Of a DNA stretch of 64,000 bases, positions 7,803 to 17,373 are shown piece after piece (position 1 is the stretch's first letter; each line of letters opens with the position of its first letter). The DNA is from an uncultured Bacteroidales bacterium. GTDB taxonomy: Bacteria; Bacteroidota; Bacteroidia; Bacteroidales; Muribaculaceae. The notes beneath the pieces are model-generated. The model searched no databases and was not told where the DNA came from. It was given only the letters and a program-made list of their open reading frames with translations. The stretch is taken from assembly GCA_902782465.1 (NCBI GenBank), contig CACZNH010000003.1, positions 124,001 to 188,000 on the forward strand, given 5' to 3'. Both the position numbers and the translations under genes were made by a program.

Positions 7803-9320
7803 TTACTTCCAGGCGGGTTCGCTCTCGTTCCAGCAGCGGTCGAGAGCGGTGACGGCATATTTCCATTTGCCCTTTCCGCCGTCAGGCAGCACCAGCGAGG
7901 TATCGCCCGTGATAGCGAGGATATTAGCGGGATTGTCCAGACTGCCCTTCTTGCCCTTAGGATAACGATAGACGACGTAGCGCACGGCCTGCTGCATCGG
8001 GTCGTCGGTCTTGGGGGCCTTCCAAATGAGGCTCTTCTTGCCCGACACCTTCTTGATATCAAGGCCGCTGACGCGTTGAGGTTTCTCATTGTCAAGCCAT
8101 GTGTAAGCGGGAATCAACGCCGGATGGCAAGTCTGCTTGGTCTCGAGCGAGTCGAGGACACCCTTGAAGTTGGACGTGATGGTATAGCCGGGCCACCAAG
8201 TCACGCCATGCACGTTATCCATTGCGCGCTGCAGACGCAGCTTGTGGTCCAGCTGCGTGGGATTAATCGTGTCGCCCCCCTCATCAGCAATATCGCGGTG
8301 ACTCATCACGTTGTTGAGTGCCTGACCATAATACATGTGACGTCCGTTGGCATGGTCGTTCCACCAATGCATCAGCACCAAGTCACTGGCAGCCTTGTGT
8401 TCCAGTTCCCAGTAGAGCTGCGGCACCATATAGTCAACCCAACCCTCGGCCGTCCACTTGAGGCAGTCGGCAAACAGGGCGTCATAGCACTGCAGACCAT
8501 TGGTCTCACTGCCGTCGGGGTCGCTGGCCTTGTTGCGCCAAATGCCGAAGGGACTGATGCCGAACCGCACCCAGGGTTTCACCTCCTGGATGGTATTGTG
8601 CAGCTGCTCGATGAGCTGGTCAACATTGTGGCGACGCCAGTCGTTCTTGTCCCAGCCGATGCCATAGGCATCGTAGGATGCCGTGTCGGGGAACTCTGCT
8701 CCCTTGACAGGATAGGGGTAGAAATAGTCGTCCATGTGTAGGGCATCGATGTCGTAGCGCACGAGGATGTCGCGCACCACCGTGTCGATGAAGTCACGGC
8801 TCTCGGGCAATCCCGGGTCGAAGTAGAGTTTGCCATCGGCATACTTGAGGAACCACTCGGGATGCTCGTAATAGATGTGCCCCGGCGCGGGTTTGTCCTC
8901 CTCGCTGCTGGTCACGCGATAGGGGTTAATCCAGGCATGGAGTTCCATGCCGCGCTTGTGGGTCTGCTCAATCATGAACTGCAGCGGGTCCCACACGGGG
9001 TCAGGCGCCTTGCCCGCTTCACCAGTGAGCCAGCGGCTCCACGGCTCGAGCTCGCTGACATAAGCGGCATCGGCCTGCGGGCGGATTTGCCAGATGACAG
9101 CGTTGCAATTGGCCCGCTGCAACAGGTCGAGTTGCTCGATGAGGTATTGGCGGGTCTGCTCGGGCGTCATCTTGGCATACTGGCTCTGCCCGATGATGTG
9201 CATCCACGCACCCCGGAACTCATGCTTGGGCAACGACGTGGTCGCTATCGTGCTCTCGCCAGCCGACAAACAACCCGTCAATGCCACAATCAGCATCGAT
9301 AATAAAAAAACTCTTTTCAT
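7803..9320 (-). CDS. GHL10-type glycoside hydrolase-like lipoprotein
   Basis: 505 residues. The N-terminus carries a lipobox (LTGC, Cys17), so it should be a lipoprotein. Residues about 35-370 match the GHL10 (DUF187) TIM-barrel family: FRGAWMHIIGQSQYAKM, NAVIWQIRPQADAAYVSELEPWS, LHAWINPYRV, DALHMDDYFYPYP and RFGISPFGIWRNK. A C-terminal beta-sandwich (about 410-505, fibronectin III-like) follows. Family members act on glycans, possibly peptidoglycan or surface polysaccharide, but specificity is not established. It begins 15 bases after the beta-helix lipoprotein gene, so the two are probably co-transcribed. Confidence 0.9.
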   Translation of the reverse strand: MKRVFLLSMLIVALTGCLSAGESTIATTSLPKHEFRGAWMHIIGQSQYAKMTPEQTRQYLIEQLDLLQRANCNAVIWQIRPQADAAYVSELEPWSRWLTGEAGKAPDPVWDPLQFMIEQTHKRGMELHAWINPYRVTSSEEDKPAPGHIYYEHPEWFLKYADGKLYFDPGLPESRDFIDTVVRDILVRYDIDALHMDDYFYPYPVKGAEFPDTASYDAYGIGWDKNDWRRHNVDQLIEQLHNTIQEVKPWVRFGISPFGIWRNKASDPDGSETNGLQCYDALFADCLKWTAEGWVDYMVPQLYWELEHKAASDLVLMHWWNDHANGRHMYYGQALNNVMSHRDIADEGGDTINPTQLDHKLRLQRAMDNVHGVTWWPGYTITSNFKGVLDSLETKQTCHPALIPAYTWLDNEKPQRVSGLDIKKVSGKKSLIWKAPKTDDPMQQAVRYVVYRYPKGKKGSLDNPANILAITGDTSLVLPDGGKGKWKYAVTALDRCWNESEPAWK

Positions 9321-9335
9321 ATATACTTATCTTGG

Positions 9336-10766
9336 TTATTCTTCCTCATCAGGAATGAGCACCCAGGAATAGGCGCCCAGGTCGATAGCACCGTTTGCCC
9401 TGCGGTCGACACCGTAGCGGTCATAACGGGCCTCGTCGGGGCACAGGGCGGGATTGCCCTTGCCGATGGCGTTACTCTCGTTGCCCAGGCGGTAGTCGAA
9501 CAGCTTGTCGTCACGCACCGTGAGGAAACACGGGTCAGCATCCCAGACACAATTGATGAAGTGGGCATCGTCACTGCCCTTGCTCTTCAAGAGGCAATAA
9601 CGCAGATATACATCAAAATCGTCGAGATTACCCTCGTTAATCTCACTGGAGAGACCATAGATGATGCAGTTGTCAAAGTAAGCTTTGATTTTGCCGATAG
9701 TACCGTTAGAGAATTCCACGTCAAAGACGTTGACAATGGGCAACGAAGGCACCTTGAAAAGGTAATAGTTGGCAAAGGTGCACTGACTTGCCATCACCTT
9801 GCCGCCGGCAAAATAAGCGACCTCCTCGGCAGCGTCACTGAACTCGGTGCCTATCGCCTGAACATAGCAGGCAGCCGTCGCCAGACAGGTCGATGACGAG
9901 TTGGTGAGCACGCAGTTCACCAGTTTAAGCGCACAATGGGTGGTGTCGCCGTTGGCACTGCAGTGCATGCCGATGCTGCTACCCTTCATAATCAGGTGTT
10001 TCAACACGTTGCCCATCGTGGGCGGCGTGAAGATGATGCCACCCCACTGTCCAGCCATGATGTCAAAGCTCGTGGAACCGACAATGCGGTCCAAGCGGTC
10101 ACCACGGAAGGTCACAGGCTTCTCGGCAGTACCATTGACGAGCATACGCCCCGCGCAACGCATCGCGCCCTTGTCATGGAAGAGCAGCGTTGCTCCCGCG
10201 TCGATGGTCAATGTGGCACGCTCGCTGATAAAGACCGTGTCATAGATCAGATAAGGCTTGGTGGCCGTGAAGCGCATGTTGCGGGAGATGGTGTCGCCCG
10301 ACAGACGTATTACGTCCTGTCCCCAAGCCGACAGCACCACTTTCTGTTCTACCCCGTTAGTTTCAAATAACAGCAGGTCCTCGAGCAGCGTCGGCTCGTT
10401 CTGTTCCATCTCATCGAGTTTCGCCTCGATAAAGATATAGATAGAATCATTGCCACGTATCTCGACATTACTGAAAGAATCTCCGCGGATGCCGTCCACG
10501 TTCAGGTAGAAATGGCCCTTAGGGGAAAGGCCCGCCACCTTGATGGACGAGATATTAATCTGCTTCTTGCTGCGGTTATAGACCACCATCTGCTTGGTGG
10601 CGGTGCCTTGCAGCGTGATGACGGTGTCAAAGGCCACCGTATCCATATTGAATGTCAGGATATCGCTTGACGACGTGGTAAAGCCGTCCTCAATGCATGA
10701 GGTCATCAAGCCGGTAACAGCTATCACTGCCACAACTATCCAAAAGAAAAACTTCATGTGTTTCAT
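9336..10766 (-). CDS. Beta-helix lipoprotein with choice-of-anchor-Q-like end
   Basis: 476 residues. A hydrophobic leader ends in a lipobox-like TSC (Cys24). Residues about 40-160 form a beta-rich domain; from about 170 the repeats (INAGATLLFHDKG-type strands, QWGGIIF, LKLVNCVLTNS, FDNCIIYGL) resemble a right-handed parallel beta-helix. The end, DRRANGAIDLGAY, is the usual terminus of choice-of-anchor Q proteins of Bacteroidetes. It is probably an outer-membrane lipoprotein of structural or binding function; no catalytic residues are recognised. It lies 15 bases upstream of the GHL10-type gene and 70 bases downstream of the phosphatase-fold gene. Confidence 0.8.
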   Translation of the reverse strand: MKHMKFFFWIVVAVIAVTGLMTSCIEDGFTTSSSDILTFNMDTVAFDTVITLQGTATKQMVVYNRSKKQINISSIKVAGLSPKGHFYLNVDGIRGDSFSNVEIRGNDSIYIFIEAKLDEMEQNEPTLLEDLLLFETNGVEQKVVLSAWGQDVIRLSGDTISRNMRFTATKPYLIYDTVFISERATLTIDAGATLLFHDKGAMRCAGRMLVNGTAEKPVTFRGDRLDRIVGSTSFDIMAGQWGGIIFTPPTMGNVLKHLIMKGSSIGMHCSANGDTTHCALKLVNCVLTNSSSTCLATAACYVQAIGTEFSDAAEEVAYFAGGKVMASQCTFANYYLFKVPSLPIVNVFDVEFSNGTIGKIKAYFDNCIIYGLSSEINEGNLDDFDVYLRYCLLKSKGSDDAHFINCVWDADPCFLTVRDDKLFDYRLGNESNAIGKGNPALCPDEARYDRYGVDRRANGAIDLGAYSWVLIPDEEE

Positions 10767-10836
10767 TGTGAAATGTTTAGTTTATTCTACACATATAAAA
10801 CGTGATAGCTCGTAATTTAGTGTGCATCACCCCTTA

Positions 10837-11889
10837 TTAACGCTCAAATAGTGCCACCAACGGGTAGTGGTCGCTCTCGCCTGCCTTGTCACGTCGGCAC
10901 CATAACGGCTTGAGGTCGCCACGGTAGAGGATGTGGTCGATTTTCACATACATGTGGTGGTCATTGAATGTATATATCGGCCCGAATCCCGTATCCGCCC
11001 ACGCGTCACGCAGGTCGTCGCCACACACGGTCCGGTAACAGAATGAGCCAGGCGTCTCGTTCATGTCACCCATCACCAGCACATCGCCCTCGGTTTCATC
11101 AAGCAGTTGGCGCATAGCACGAGCCTGCCCGGCATGCGTGTTGAAACCGCCCGTCAGCTTCTTCATCACCGAACGGGCACGATTACGGCGTCCTGACGGT
11201 TTGTTCATCGTCTCAATAATCTTGCTGTCGCTGGCCGACAGGCGCATCGAGCTCAGGTGCATACTCACCACGCGCAATTCACCACCCGGCGCATCCACAT
11301 CCCATGCCTTGATGAAATAACCCGTCGTGTCCTTCGAGAGGACGGAGGATTCAACCTCGGTGTAGGGGTATTTGGACAGAATACCCACGTCAAAGAAATG
11401 CTTCTTGCGGTAAGGGTATTTCTTGTACAGTTCCTGCAACATGGGTTTCACTGTCTTGAGCTGCTCATAGGAGAAATAAATCAGTCCCTCCTGAATGACA
11501 ACGATATCGGCATCCTGGTCGAGGATATAGCGCATGTTTTTACTGGGATGCTCCCCGTCAACCCAGTTGAATTGCGTCACGTTCATCGTGAGCACTTTGA
11601 GCTGCGTCTTTTCAGGGTCAGCATCGGGGTGAGTGATGTTAAACGGCGAAATGAGCCGGAGAGTGGGCCACGACAGGAAGAAGGCACCCAAAAGAATCAC
11701 CGCAGCCCTCCACTGTCCAAAAACTGCCAGCAGGGCCATCAACAGCAGGGCAACTAGCGCAATGACAGGCAACGCAAGCGTAGCCAGCGACGGCAGGGTC
11801 ATGATTTCAGGGTCCACCCGACCGCCATAGGCAGCAAACAGCAGTACAAAAGCCATGACAATGGCCAGAAGTCTAAGGATGTGTTTCAT
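10837..11889 (-). CDS. Membrane-anchored endonuclease/exonuclease/phosphatase-fold protein
   Basis: 350 residues. Three hydrophobic segments (about 5-22, 33-55 and 60-80) precede a complete EEP domain (about 97-350) with TMNVTQFNW, DIVVIQEG, VLVMGDMNETPG and the C-terminal SDHYPL. These are the metal and catalytic motifs of Mg-dependent phosphodiesterases such as DNase I and inositol or sphingomyelin phosphatases. The anchoring suggests action at the cell envelope. It starts two bases after the acyltransferase stop codon, so it looks like the last gene of the polysaccharide transcript, or the link to the lipoproteins downstream. Substrate unknown. Confidence 0.85.
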   Translation of the reverse strand: MKHILRLLAIVMAFVLLFAAYGGRVDPEIMTLPSLATLALPVIALVALLLMALLAVFGQWRAAVILLGAFFLSWPTLRLISPFNITHPDADPEKTQLKVLTMNVTQFNWVDGEHPSKNMRYILDQDADIVVIQEGLIYFSYEQLKTVKPMLQELYKKYPYRKKHFFDVGILSKYPYTEVESSVLSKDTTGYFIKAWDVDAPGGELRVVSMHLSSMRLSASDSKIIETMNKPSGRRNRARSVMKKLTGGFNTHAGQARAMRQLLDETEGDVLVMGDMNETPGSFCYRTVCGDDLRDAWADTGFGPIYTFNDHHMYVKIDHILYRGDLKPLWCRRDKAGESDHYPLVALFER

Positions 11890-11891
11890 GA

Positions 11892-12932
11892 CTAATCAGT
11901 AGTAAACGTGTGGGAGCGCAATTTCCAACCCTCATAGAAGAATGGTTCCTGTGCTGTAAAACGTGGAGCCCACGTCTTGAGCATCCATATAATGGGCCAT
12001 TCCATCAGCATCGTTACCAAAAAGACCACCAGCGACAACGTGACACCCGGCTCAAAGCCATAATGAATCAAGAGGAAGCGCACGGGCACATATATCATCG
12101 TGTGGGTTCCCAGGATAATCAGCGAGTATCGCCCATAATGGCAGAATACAGGAACATGCGGCAACGGCTTGCACGCCCAGAACAGGGCTAGAATAGCGAC
12201 AAAGGGCAAGAGGTAGAGTTTCCAATATTCGGGCAACGCCTGGATAAGCAAATGGATGTTCTCGCTCAACAGATAGACAGGTAAAGCCACAAGAATCAAC
12301 ACAAGTATGCCCCATCGGTCATAACGTGAAGGCTGCAAAGCCCCAAGGCGGTTGACCTCATGTCCCAGAATGAAATAGGGAATCGCCACGAGCGACGTGT
12401 CAAGCACCAAGGGCAACAAGACATGATAGACACCACACAAATAGCCGATAACCGATAATGCGAATGCAACGATGCAGATGAGCCATAAGGACTTGAGCCA
12501 CTGCTGCATGGCATAGTAAATGACGTTGCACCAGAACAGGCTCAACAGGAACCAGATGGGCGTAGTCATGTCCCAGTAACGCAGGAAAAACGGCTCGACA
12601 AGGTGTACAGGCGAGATGTCAATGGGCTCTGCACCCACAGCCCAGCGCACTGCGAACTCGGCCAATCTGAGGCCATAGGCCAGCACAATAAAAAAGCAAA
12701 ACGGCACAAGGATATTGTTCACCTTGCGCCGCGTGAAATCGGCAAAACCTCCATACCGCTTGAAAAAGATTCCCGATATGAAGTAATACATGGGCAGGCG
12801 AAATGCCTGCAACGCATTGTTCAGATTAGGAAGGATATGGTTAAAGAATTCATGATCGATATGGAACATCACGATGAGCATGATGCACATACATTTCATG
12901 AAATCAATGAAAGCGATTCGCTGTCGGCTCAT
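11892..12932 (-). CDS. Acyltransferase 3 family membrane protein
   Basis: 346 residues with about ten membrane spans. It has the acyltransferase-3 signature: RIAFIDFMKCMCIMLIVMFHI (catalytic-type His in the first span), then RLPMYYFISGIFF. Such enzymes add acetyl or other acyl groups to sugars of surface polysaccharides at the inner membrane. It is the first of three members of this family in the window and lies 30 bases downstream of an ACP gene, which raises the possibility that its acyl donor is not simply acetyl-CoA. It is followed after two bases by the EEP-fold gene. Confidence 0.88.
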   Translation of the reverse strand: MSRQRIAFIDFMKCMCIMLIVMFHIDHEFFNHILPNLNNALQAFRLPMYYFISGIFFKRYGGFADFTRRKVNNILVPFCFFIVLAYGLRLAEFAVRWAVGAEPIDISPVHLVEPFFLRYWDMTTPIWFLLSLFWCNVIYYAMQQWLKSLWLICIVAFALSVIGYLCGVYHVLLPLVLDTSLVAIPYFILGHEVNRLGALQPSRYDRWGILVLILVALPVYLLSENIHLLIQALPEYWKLYLLPFVAILALFWACKPLPHVPVFCHYGRYSLIILGTHTMIYVPVRFLLIHYGFEPGVTLSLVVFLVTMLMEWPIIWMLKTWAPRFTAQEPFFYEGWKLRSHTFTTD

Positions 12933-12962
12933 GAGGGAGGGTCAGTAAAGGGGAAAGAGGTG

Positions 12963-13187
12963 TTACATCTTGGACTTGACCATTTCCACAACACGGGTGA
13001 AATCGGTCATCTCGGCAATCTCCTCGGGTTCCAACTCAATGTCGAAAAGATCCTCCAGCTCCGATGCCAGCATAAGATGATGCAAAGAGTCCCATCGCTC
13101 ACAATTCTTCTGTGATGCATTGGTACTCACCTCGTCCAGCTCAAAAACCGAACGCATGATATCTAAAACGCTTTCTTCTAAATTCAT
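12963..13187 (-). CDS. Acyl carrier protein (WDS type)
   Basis: 74 residues, the normal ACP length. The phosphopantetheine site is Ser34 in the RWDSLHHL motif, with the usual Asp before it. Acidic helices II and III follow. It overlaps the FkbH-type gene (start codon of FkbH-type gene upstream; stop shares four bases), so the two are translationally coupled. In tetronate and related pathways the FkbH-like enzyme loads a glyceryl or similar three-carbon unit onto just such a free-standing ACP; I infer the same pairing here. This ACP resembles the one at 23285 more than the two WSS-type ACPs. Confidence 0.93.
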   Translation of the reverse strand: MNLEESVLDIMRSVFELDEVSTNASQKNCERWDSLHHLMLASELEDLFDIELEPEEIAEMTDFTRVVEMVKSKM

Positions 13188-14776
13188 AGCACTCTAATGT
13201 TATAGCAATTCTTTATCTCAAAAATACCGTTGATGGGCATGCTGTAATGCTTAGCGCCATCTTCATGGGTGTCGACACAGGTCATCCCGAGACGGTCATA
13301 AAAGTCCGCAGTCTGACCGTTCTTGGCAGTCGGCAGGTAGTCGGCAGTCAATTCCCTATAGCCATCCAAACGCAGGAGATTCAGCACCGTCTTGACAAAA
13401 GCATCCTCGATGCCCTTTCCCAAAATGCGGCAACTGAGCAGCAGCGTATCGATGTTCACTCCTGTTTCGCCCACCGGCTCCAGGAAAACCGTCCCCGTAA
13501 TCCCACTGTCACCGAAACGGTCGCTTACCCTCATGCAATAAACGAGCCAACCCGCATCCAGCCGCTGCTGGACCTCGGCCTGGGTATAACGGTGCGTGGT
13601 GAGGTTAAACTGGTTGGTCTTCTGGGTCATCTGGGCGATGCGGGGCAGATTGTGTTCATCGGCAGGCAGAACATCAATCTGGATATCAAGGCTATACAGG
13701 TATTCATCAAGGTCGGCAAACCTTGACTGCTCGGCACGTCGCAACGCATTGGCACGGTATTGCTCGGTCTTGGACAAGTCCTCAGTGGTCACGTTGTAGA
13801 TGCGGAAAAAACGCTCCACAAGCTCTTTAAAGAATGGCATGAGCCGATAGGGCTTGTCGGGAAAAACAGGCACCTCGACCTGCGGCAACTGCATCTTCAC
13901 CCATTCGCATTCCGAAGGATTATCGTCCAGGAAGACCATGCTGTCTAGACCGATGTTCAACTCGTCGGCGAGTTCGGCGATGTTGGTCGCCTTATCGTTC
14001 CAATTGATGCGCATGGCGCTGAAATGCTCACGCTTGAGCACCATGAAGGGGTTATTCTCCCACGCTTCCAGGACATCGGCCTCGTTGTTCTTACTGCACA
14101 CCGCCAGTATAACGCCCGAGCGGGACAACTGCAAGAGCGCCTCTTGCCACAGCGTGAAAGACTTTCCGGGATAATCCCCGCCCAACTTGATGCCATCAAC
14201 GCCGTCCTCACCCAGGACTCCACCCCACAGGGTGTTGTCCAAGTCCAGAATCAGGCACTTTTTACGAACAAGCGCAAGCTCCTCCTCTACCCTTCTCCAC
14301 CATAGACCAAAGTCATGTTTGAGCTTGGGATTGAGCAACGTCTGCGACATGAGGTAGTACTTCCAGTCAACGAGGGTTTCGCTGTCATAGCTGGAAACAA
14401 ATTCGTCGAAGTCCACCCACTTGACATGGGCATACTGTGAAGCCAATTGTGTCGCATGACGGTTGAAATCGACAATAGCGTCTTCCACCTCATGCCCGCT
14501 GCCAGTAAGCCTCACGGGGAACAGATTGGCAAGGGAGAAGATGATAAAGGGCTTGGATGCGTCAGCTGCCGCCATCACCAAGTCCAACTGGCCAATATAG
14601 GAATTGATTTCCTGTGCCAGCAGCGAAGCATCGGCACTGACAGGCACCTGATAGAACCAGATATAGCGGTCCACGTCCTGGGGTATCAGACTGATGTCGC
14701 CATAACCCGAATAAGTCATGCCATCATCGCCCAAAAAGGGTTCAACCGTCTGATTACGAAAGACAAACGTCGTCAT
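13184..14776 (-). CDS. FkbH-like HAD-IIIC family glyceryl/acyl-ACP enzyme
   Basis: 530 residues. The HAD-IIIC core carries motif I DLDNTLWGGVLGEDG (178-192), the family CSKN motif (227-230) whose Cys is thought to hold the glyceryl unit, and VFLDDNP (281-287). An N-terminal SGNH-like region (about 1-165) and a C-terminal GNAT-like region (about 330-530) complete the FkbH layout. Known FkbH-type enzymes take 1,3-bisphosphoglycerate, remove phosphate and load glyceryl onto an ACP. Here it lies between an ACP gene and GT2, VOC and KASIII genes, so it probably prepares an ACP-bound hydroxyacid for decorating the polysaccharide. The exact unit is inferred. Confidence 0.9.
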   Translation of the reverse strand: MTTFVFRNQTVEPFLGDDGMTYSGYGDISLIPQDVDRYIWFYQVPVSADASLLAQEINSYIGQLDLVMAAADASKPFIIFSLANLFPVRLTGSGHEVEDAIVDFNRHATQLASQYAHVKWVDFDEFVSSYDSETLVDWKYYLMSQTLLNPKLKHDFGLWWRRVEEELALVRKKCLILDLDNTLWGGVLGEDGVDGIKLGGDYPGKSFTLWQEALLQLSRSGVILAVCSKNNEADVLEAWENNPFMVLKREHFSAMRINWNDKATNIAELADELNIGLDSMVFLDDNPSECEWVKMQLPQVEVPVFPDKPYRLMPFFKELVERFFRIYNVTTEDLSKTEQYRANALRRAEQSRFADLDEYLYSLDIQIDVLPADEHNLPRIAQMTQKTNQFNLTTHRYTQAEVQQRLDAGWLVYCMRVSDRFGDSGITGTVFLEPVGETGVNIDTLLLSCRILGKGIEDAFVKTVLNLLRLDGYRELTADYLPTAKNGQTADFYDRLGMTCVDTHEDGAKHYSMPINGIFEIKNCYNIRVL

Positions 14777-14780
14777 TCCT

Positions 14781-15788
14781 TTATTTCTTTATCTTGCGAT
14801 AGATTCCACTTAAAAACTTCCACAAGCCCGGATGCATCATCAATCGATGAATAACGGCCCATTTCTTGCCGTCATAGTTCGCCTCAGGACCGATGCACGG
14901 GAATGGATAGAGGCCCGCCTGACGGATGCGCTGCAACACTTCATCGACGCAGCCGCTGGTCAACGCCTTAGTCATGGAGAAAAACAAGTACACATTTCTC
15001 AATCCAGCGACACTAACGGGTGCCTTGTTGCCCGAACGCGACTCATAACTTCGAATTGTGCTGTCAATCGACACGGCAGAGTCAACCTGGCTGAAAATGC
15101 GCCGTTTCACATGGTCGGCGTCAGGATTGTGCATTGCGCTGTCGCCACGATTCACATAACAATAACCCATAATGCCCTGATGAGCCACCCGGGAGGCCTC
15201 AAGCATAAAACGTGCAATGAAATCGCCGTCCTCACAGGCGATGAGCGATATGTCGAAGCGCAGTTTATTGTCCTCAATCAGACTGCGACGCACGAGGTAA
15301 CGCCACACGTAGGGACTCATGACATGCTCCTGCAAGTAACCGACGCCCGTCGTTACTACCGAGGTGTCATAATTGTCTCGGCTGGTGCCTCCGCCATCGG
15401 TGCCATCGGGCATCACACGAGTGAAATTGAAAACCAGCACATCCAAGTCATCGTCCACAACACGGTCGAGCAATATCGCTGCAGCGCCGTCCTCCAGATA
15501 GTCGTCGCTATCCACAAAGGCGACATAGCGCCCACGGGCCTGGTCCAACGCCAAGTTGCGTGCCGCACTCACACCCGCGTTCGGCTGGCTGAGGAGGCGC
15601 ACCTGCGGATAGTCCCGGGCATACCGCTCTACAATAGCACGACTGCCATCAGTAGAGCCGTCATCCACCACCAGCACCTCGCAGTCGTCGGCAGCAACAG
15701 GCTGGTCAATAATAGACTGCAAACACCTCGGCAGATAAGCCGCGGTGTTGTAAACAGGAACTATATATGTCAGCAACGGTTCACCCAT
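14781..15788 (-). CDS. Glycosyltransferase family 2
   Basis: 335 residues. The GT-A fold signature is complete: TYIVPVYNTAAYLPRCLQSI, VVDDGSTDGS, the AGVSAARN stretch and the DXD-like VDSDDYLEDG. Inverting GT2 enzymes transfer sugars from nucleotide donors to lipid-linked acceptors in the cytoplasm. The ATG at 15788 overlaps the stop of the VOC gene as TGATG; a GTG one codon upstream is possible. Its place among acyl-building genes suggests it handles the sugar that receives the acyl group, or is just part of the same repeat-unit pathway. Confidence 0.92.
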   Translation of the reverse strand: MGEPLLTYIVPVYNTAAYLPRCLQSIIDQPVAADDCEVLVVDDGSTDGSRAIVERYARDYPQVRLLSQPNAGVSAARNLALDQARGRYVAFVDSDDYLEDGAAAILLDRVVDDDLDVLVFNFTRVMPDGTDGGGTSRDNYDTSVVTTGVGYLQEHVMSPYVWRYLVRRSLIEDNKLRFDISLIACEDGDFIARFMLEASRVAHQGIMGYCYVNRGDSAMHNPDADHVKRRIFSQVDSAVSIDSTIRSYESRSGNKAPVSVAGLRNVYLFFSMTKALTSGCVDEVLQRIRQAGLYPFPCIGPEANYDGKKWAVIHRLMMHPGLWKFLSGIYRKIKK

Positions 15789-16189
15789 CACCGCTCTACA
15801 AGTTCAATCAGGCCGGTATGTTTTTGAAACAAGAATGCAATACGCCTGTCTTCCATAGCACAAGCTGGTACTGGTCCGTTGAGCAGCAGAAAACGCTGCT
15901 TGCGCAATCCGGCAATCGCTTTATCGATATCACTCACGCTATAACAGATGTGATAAGGTGCCACGCCGGAGCTGTCCAGTGTGCGAAGCACTGGGCTCTG
16001 TTCATCAAGCGGTGCCAGCAACTCGATGCGCGGCGCACCTTCCTTGTCGAGGAAACAGACCTTGACGTGTTGCAAGCAATCATCCACCACATCGGCTGGA
16101 GTATAGCCCATATTGACGTAAAACTCCATCGTCTTGCCGATATCACGGCAAGCAATACCAATATGATGGAAAACTAATCCCGGAAACAT
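15788..16189 (-). CDS. VOC (glyoxalase/epimerase-like) protein
   Basis: 133 residues from the ATG at 16189; a TTG three codons upstream overlaps the KASIII stop and cannot be excluded. Two beta-alpha-beta-beta-beta units carry FHHIGIACRD at the N-terminus, PYHICYSV in the middle and TGLIELVE at the end, giving the His and Glu metal ligands of the vicinal-oxygen-chelate family. The closest general resemblance is methylmalonyl-CoA epimerase. In this setting it may epimerise or rearrange an ACP- or CoA-bound acyl intermediate made by the adjacent KASIII and FkbH-type enzymes. That role is inference. Confidence 0.87.
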   Translation of the reverse strand: MFPGLVFHHIGIACRDIGKTMEFYVNMGYTPADVVDDCLQHVKVCFLDKEGAPRIELLAPLDEQSPVLRTLDSSGVAPYHICYSVSDIDKAIAGLRKQRFLLLNGPVPACAMEDRRIAFLFQKHTGLIELVER

Positions 16190-16194
16190 AGCAT

Positions 16195-17244
16195 TCAATA
16201 CTCAATGACAGGCGAAACGTGGCAATTACAGGTATGCATCAGAGCGGAGCCCCAACTCAAGCCTGCACCAAAGGCGCTTAGCACCACGGTGTGAGAACCT
16301 TCCAGCTTGCCGTTCAACTCGCTGGAAATGGTCAGAGGCACCGAGGCGCTGCTGGTGTTACCATACTTGCTGATACAGAAAGGCACCTTGTCAGGCTGAA
16401 TCTTCAGCTTCTTGACAAAGAAATCCATCATGAAACGGTTGGCCTGATGGAAAACCAGGAGATCCACATCATCAATGGTCTTGCCTGTTTCAGCCAACAG
16501 CTGTTTCACGCTGCGCGGCACCTTGCTGATGGCAAAATTGAACACATCCATGCCGTCCATGAACACCTCCAAGTCGGTGCGCACATTTCCTTCCTCCCGT
16601 TCACGCTCGACACATGAATCAGGCGTAATCGGATTACGCATCCCGGCGTGAATCTTTATCTTGTCCTCACCAGTGCCGTCTGTATAAAGCAGGAATGTCG
16701 ATTCCCCAAAATCACCTTTCTCGACAAGGGTTGCCGTTCCCGCGTCACCATAGAGGGGCCAATCCACCTTGTCACGGCGGTTGACAATCTTGGAAAACGC
16801 CTCACCGTCAAGCAACAGGACACGGTTTATGCCAGGCAGCGAAGCATAGGCAAACGCGGTGCTCAAGGCGTATAGGTAGCCCGAACATCCCAACGTGATA
16901 TCCATGCACATCGTTTCCCGCGGCAATCCCAAGCGATGCTGCAGCAGGCATGATGTGGCAGGAATACGGAAATCGCCAGTCTGACTCATGAACAGCAGCA
17001 CATCAATGCTGTCGGGGCTAATATCGTTATCCGCCATCAGCTGTTGTGCTGCCTTGAAACACAAGTCACTGGCCATGACATCGGGAGCAGCAATGCGGCG
17101 TTGCTCAATACCGATGTTTTCGATTACCTTATCTATTTCTTCTTCAGGGATTAAATAGCCGAGGTCTCGATTGTAGACAACCTCTTGGGGCACACAGGCA
17201 CTCAGAGCCTTTATTCCCACTCCTTGAAATGTTAACTTGGCCAT
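16195..17244 (-). CDS. Ketoacyl-ACP synthase III (FabH-like), copy 1
   Basis: 349 residues with the complete KASIII triad: Cys120 in LGCSGYLYAL, His266 in FHQANRF and Asn296 in YGNTSSAS. The enzyme family condenses an acyl starter with malonyl-ACP, or transfers an acyl group between thioester and another acceptor. A housekeeping FabH would not sit here, and a second divergent copy lies at 20764, so this is a pathway-specific enzyme. It is 129 bases downstream of a WSS-type ACP gene and ends just before the VOC gene. Likely partners are that ACP and the FkbH-type enzyme. Confidence 0.93.
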   Translation of the reverse strand: MAKLTFQGVGIKALSACVPQEVVYNRDLGYLIPEEEIDKVIENIGIEQRRIAAPDVMASDLCFKAAQQLMADNDISPDSIDVLLFMSQTGDFRIPATSCLLQHRLGLPRETMCMDITLGCSGYLYALSTAFAYASLPGINRVLLLDGEAFSKIVNRRDKVDWPLYGDAGTATLVEKGDFGESTFLLYTDGTGEDKIKIHAGMRNPITPDSCVEREREEGNVRTDLEVFMDGMDVFNFAISKVPRSVKQLLAETGKTIDDVDLLVFHQANRFMMDFFVKKLKIQPDKVPFCISKYGNTSSASVPLTISSELNGKLEGSHTVVLSAFGAGLSWGSALMHTCNCHVSPVIEY

Positions 17245-17373
17245 AATAAATGCAAAAAGAAACCTAAAATAATTTAAGTTTCAGATGACTCTTCTTTATC
17301 AATAAAAAAACGGGGAACAGTCACCTGCCAACTCAATCGAGCTACAGCGGCACACTGTTTGGAGAAACGCAAG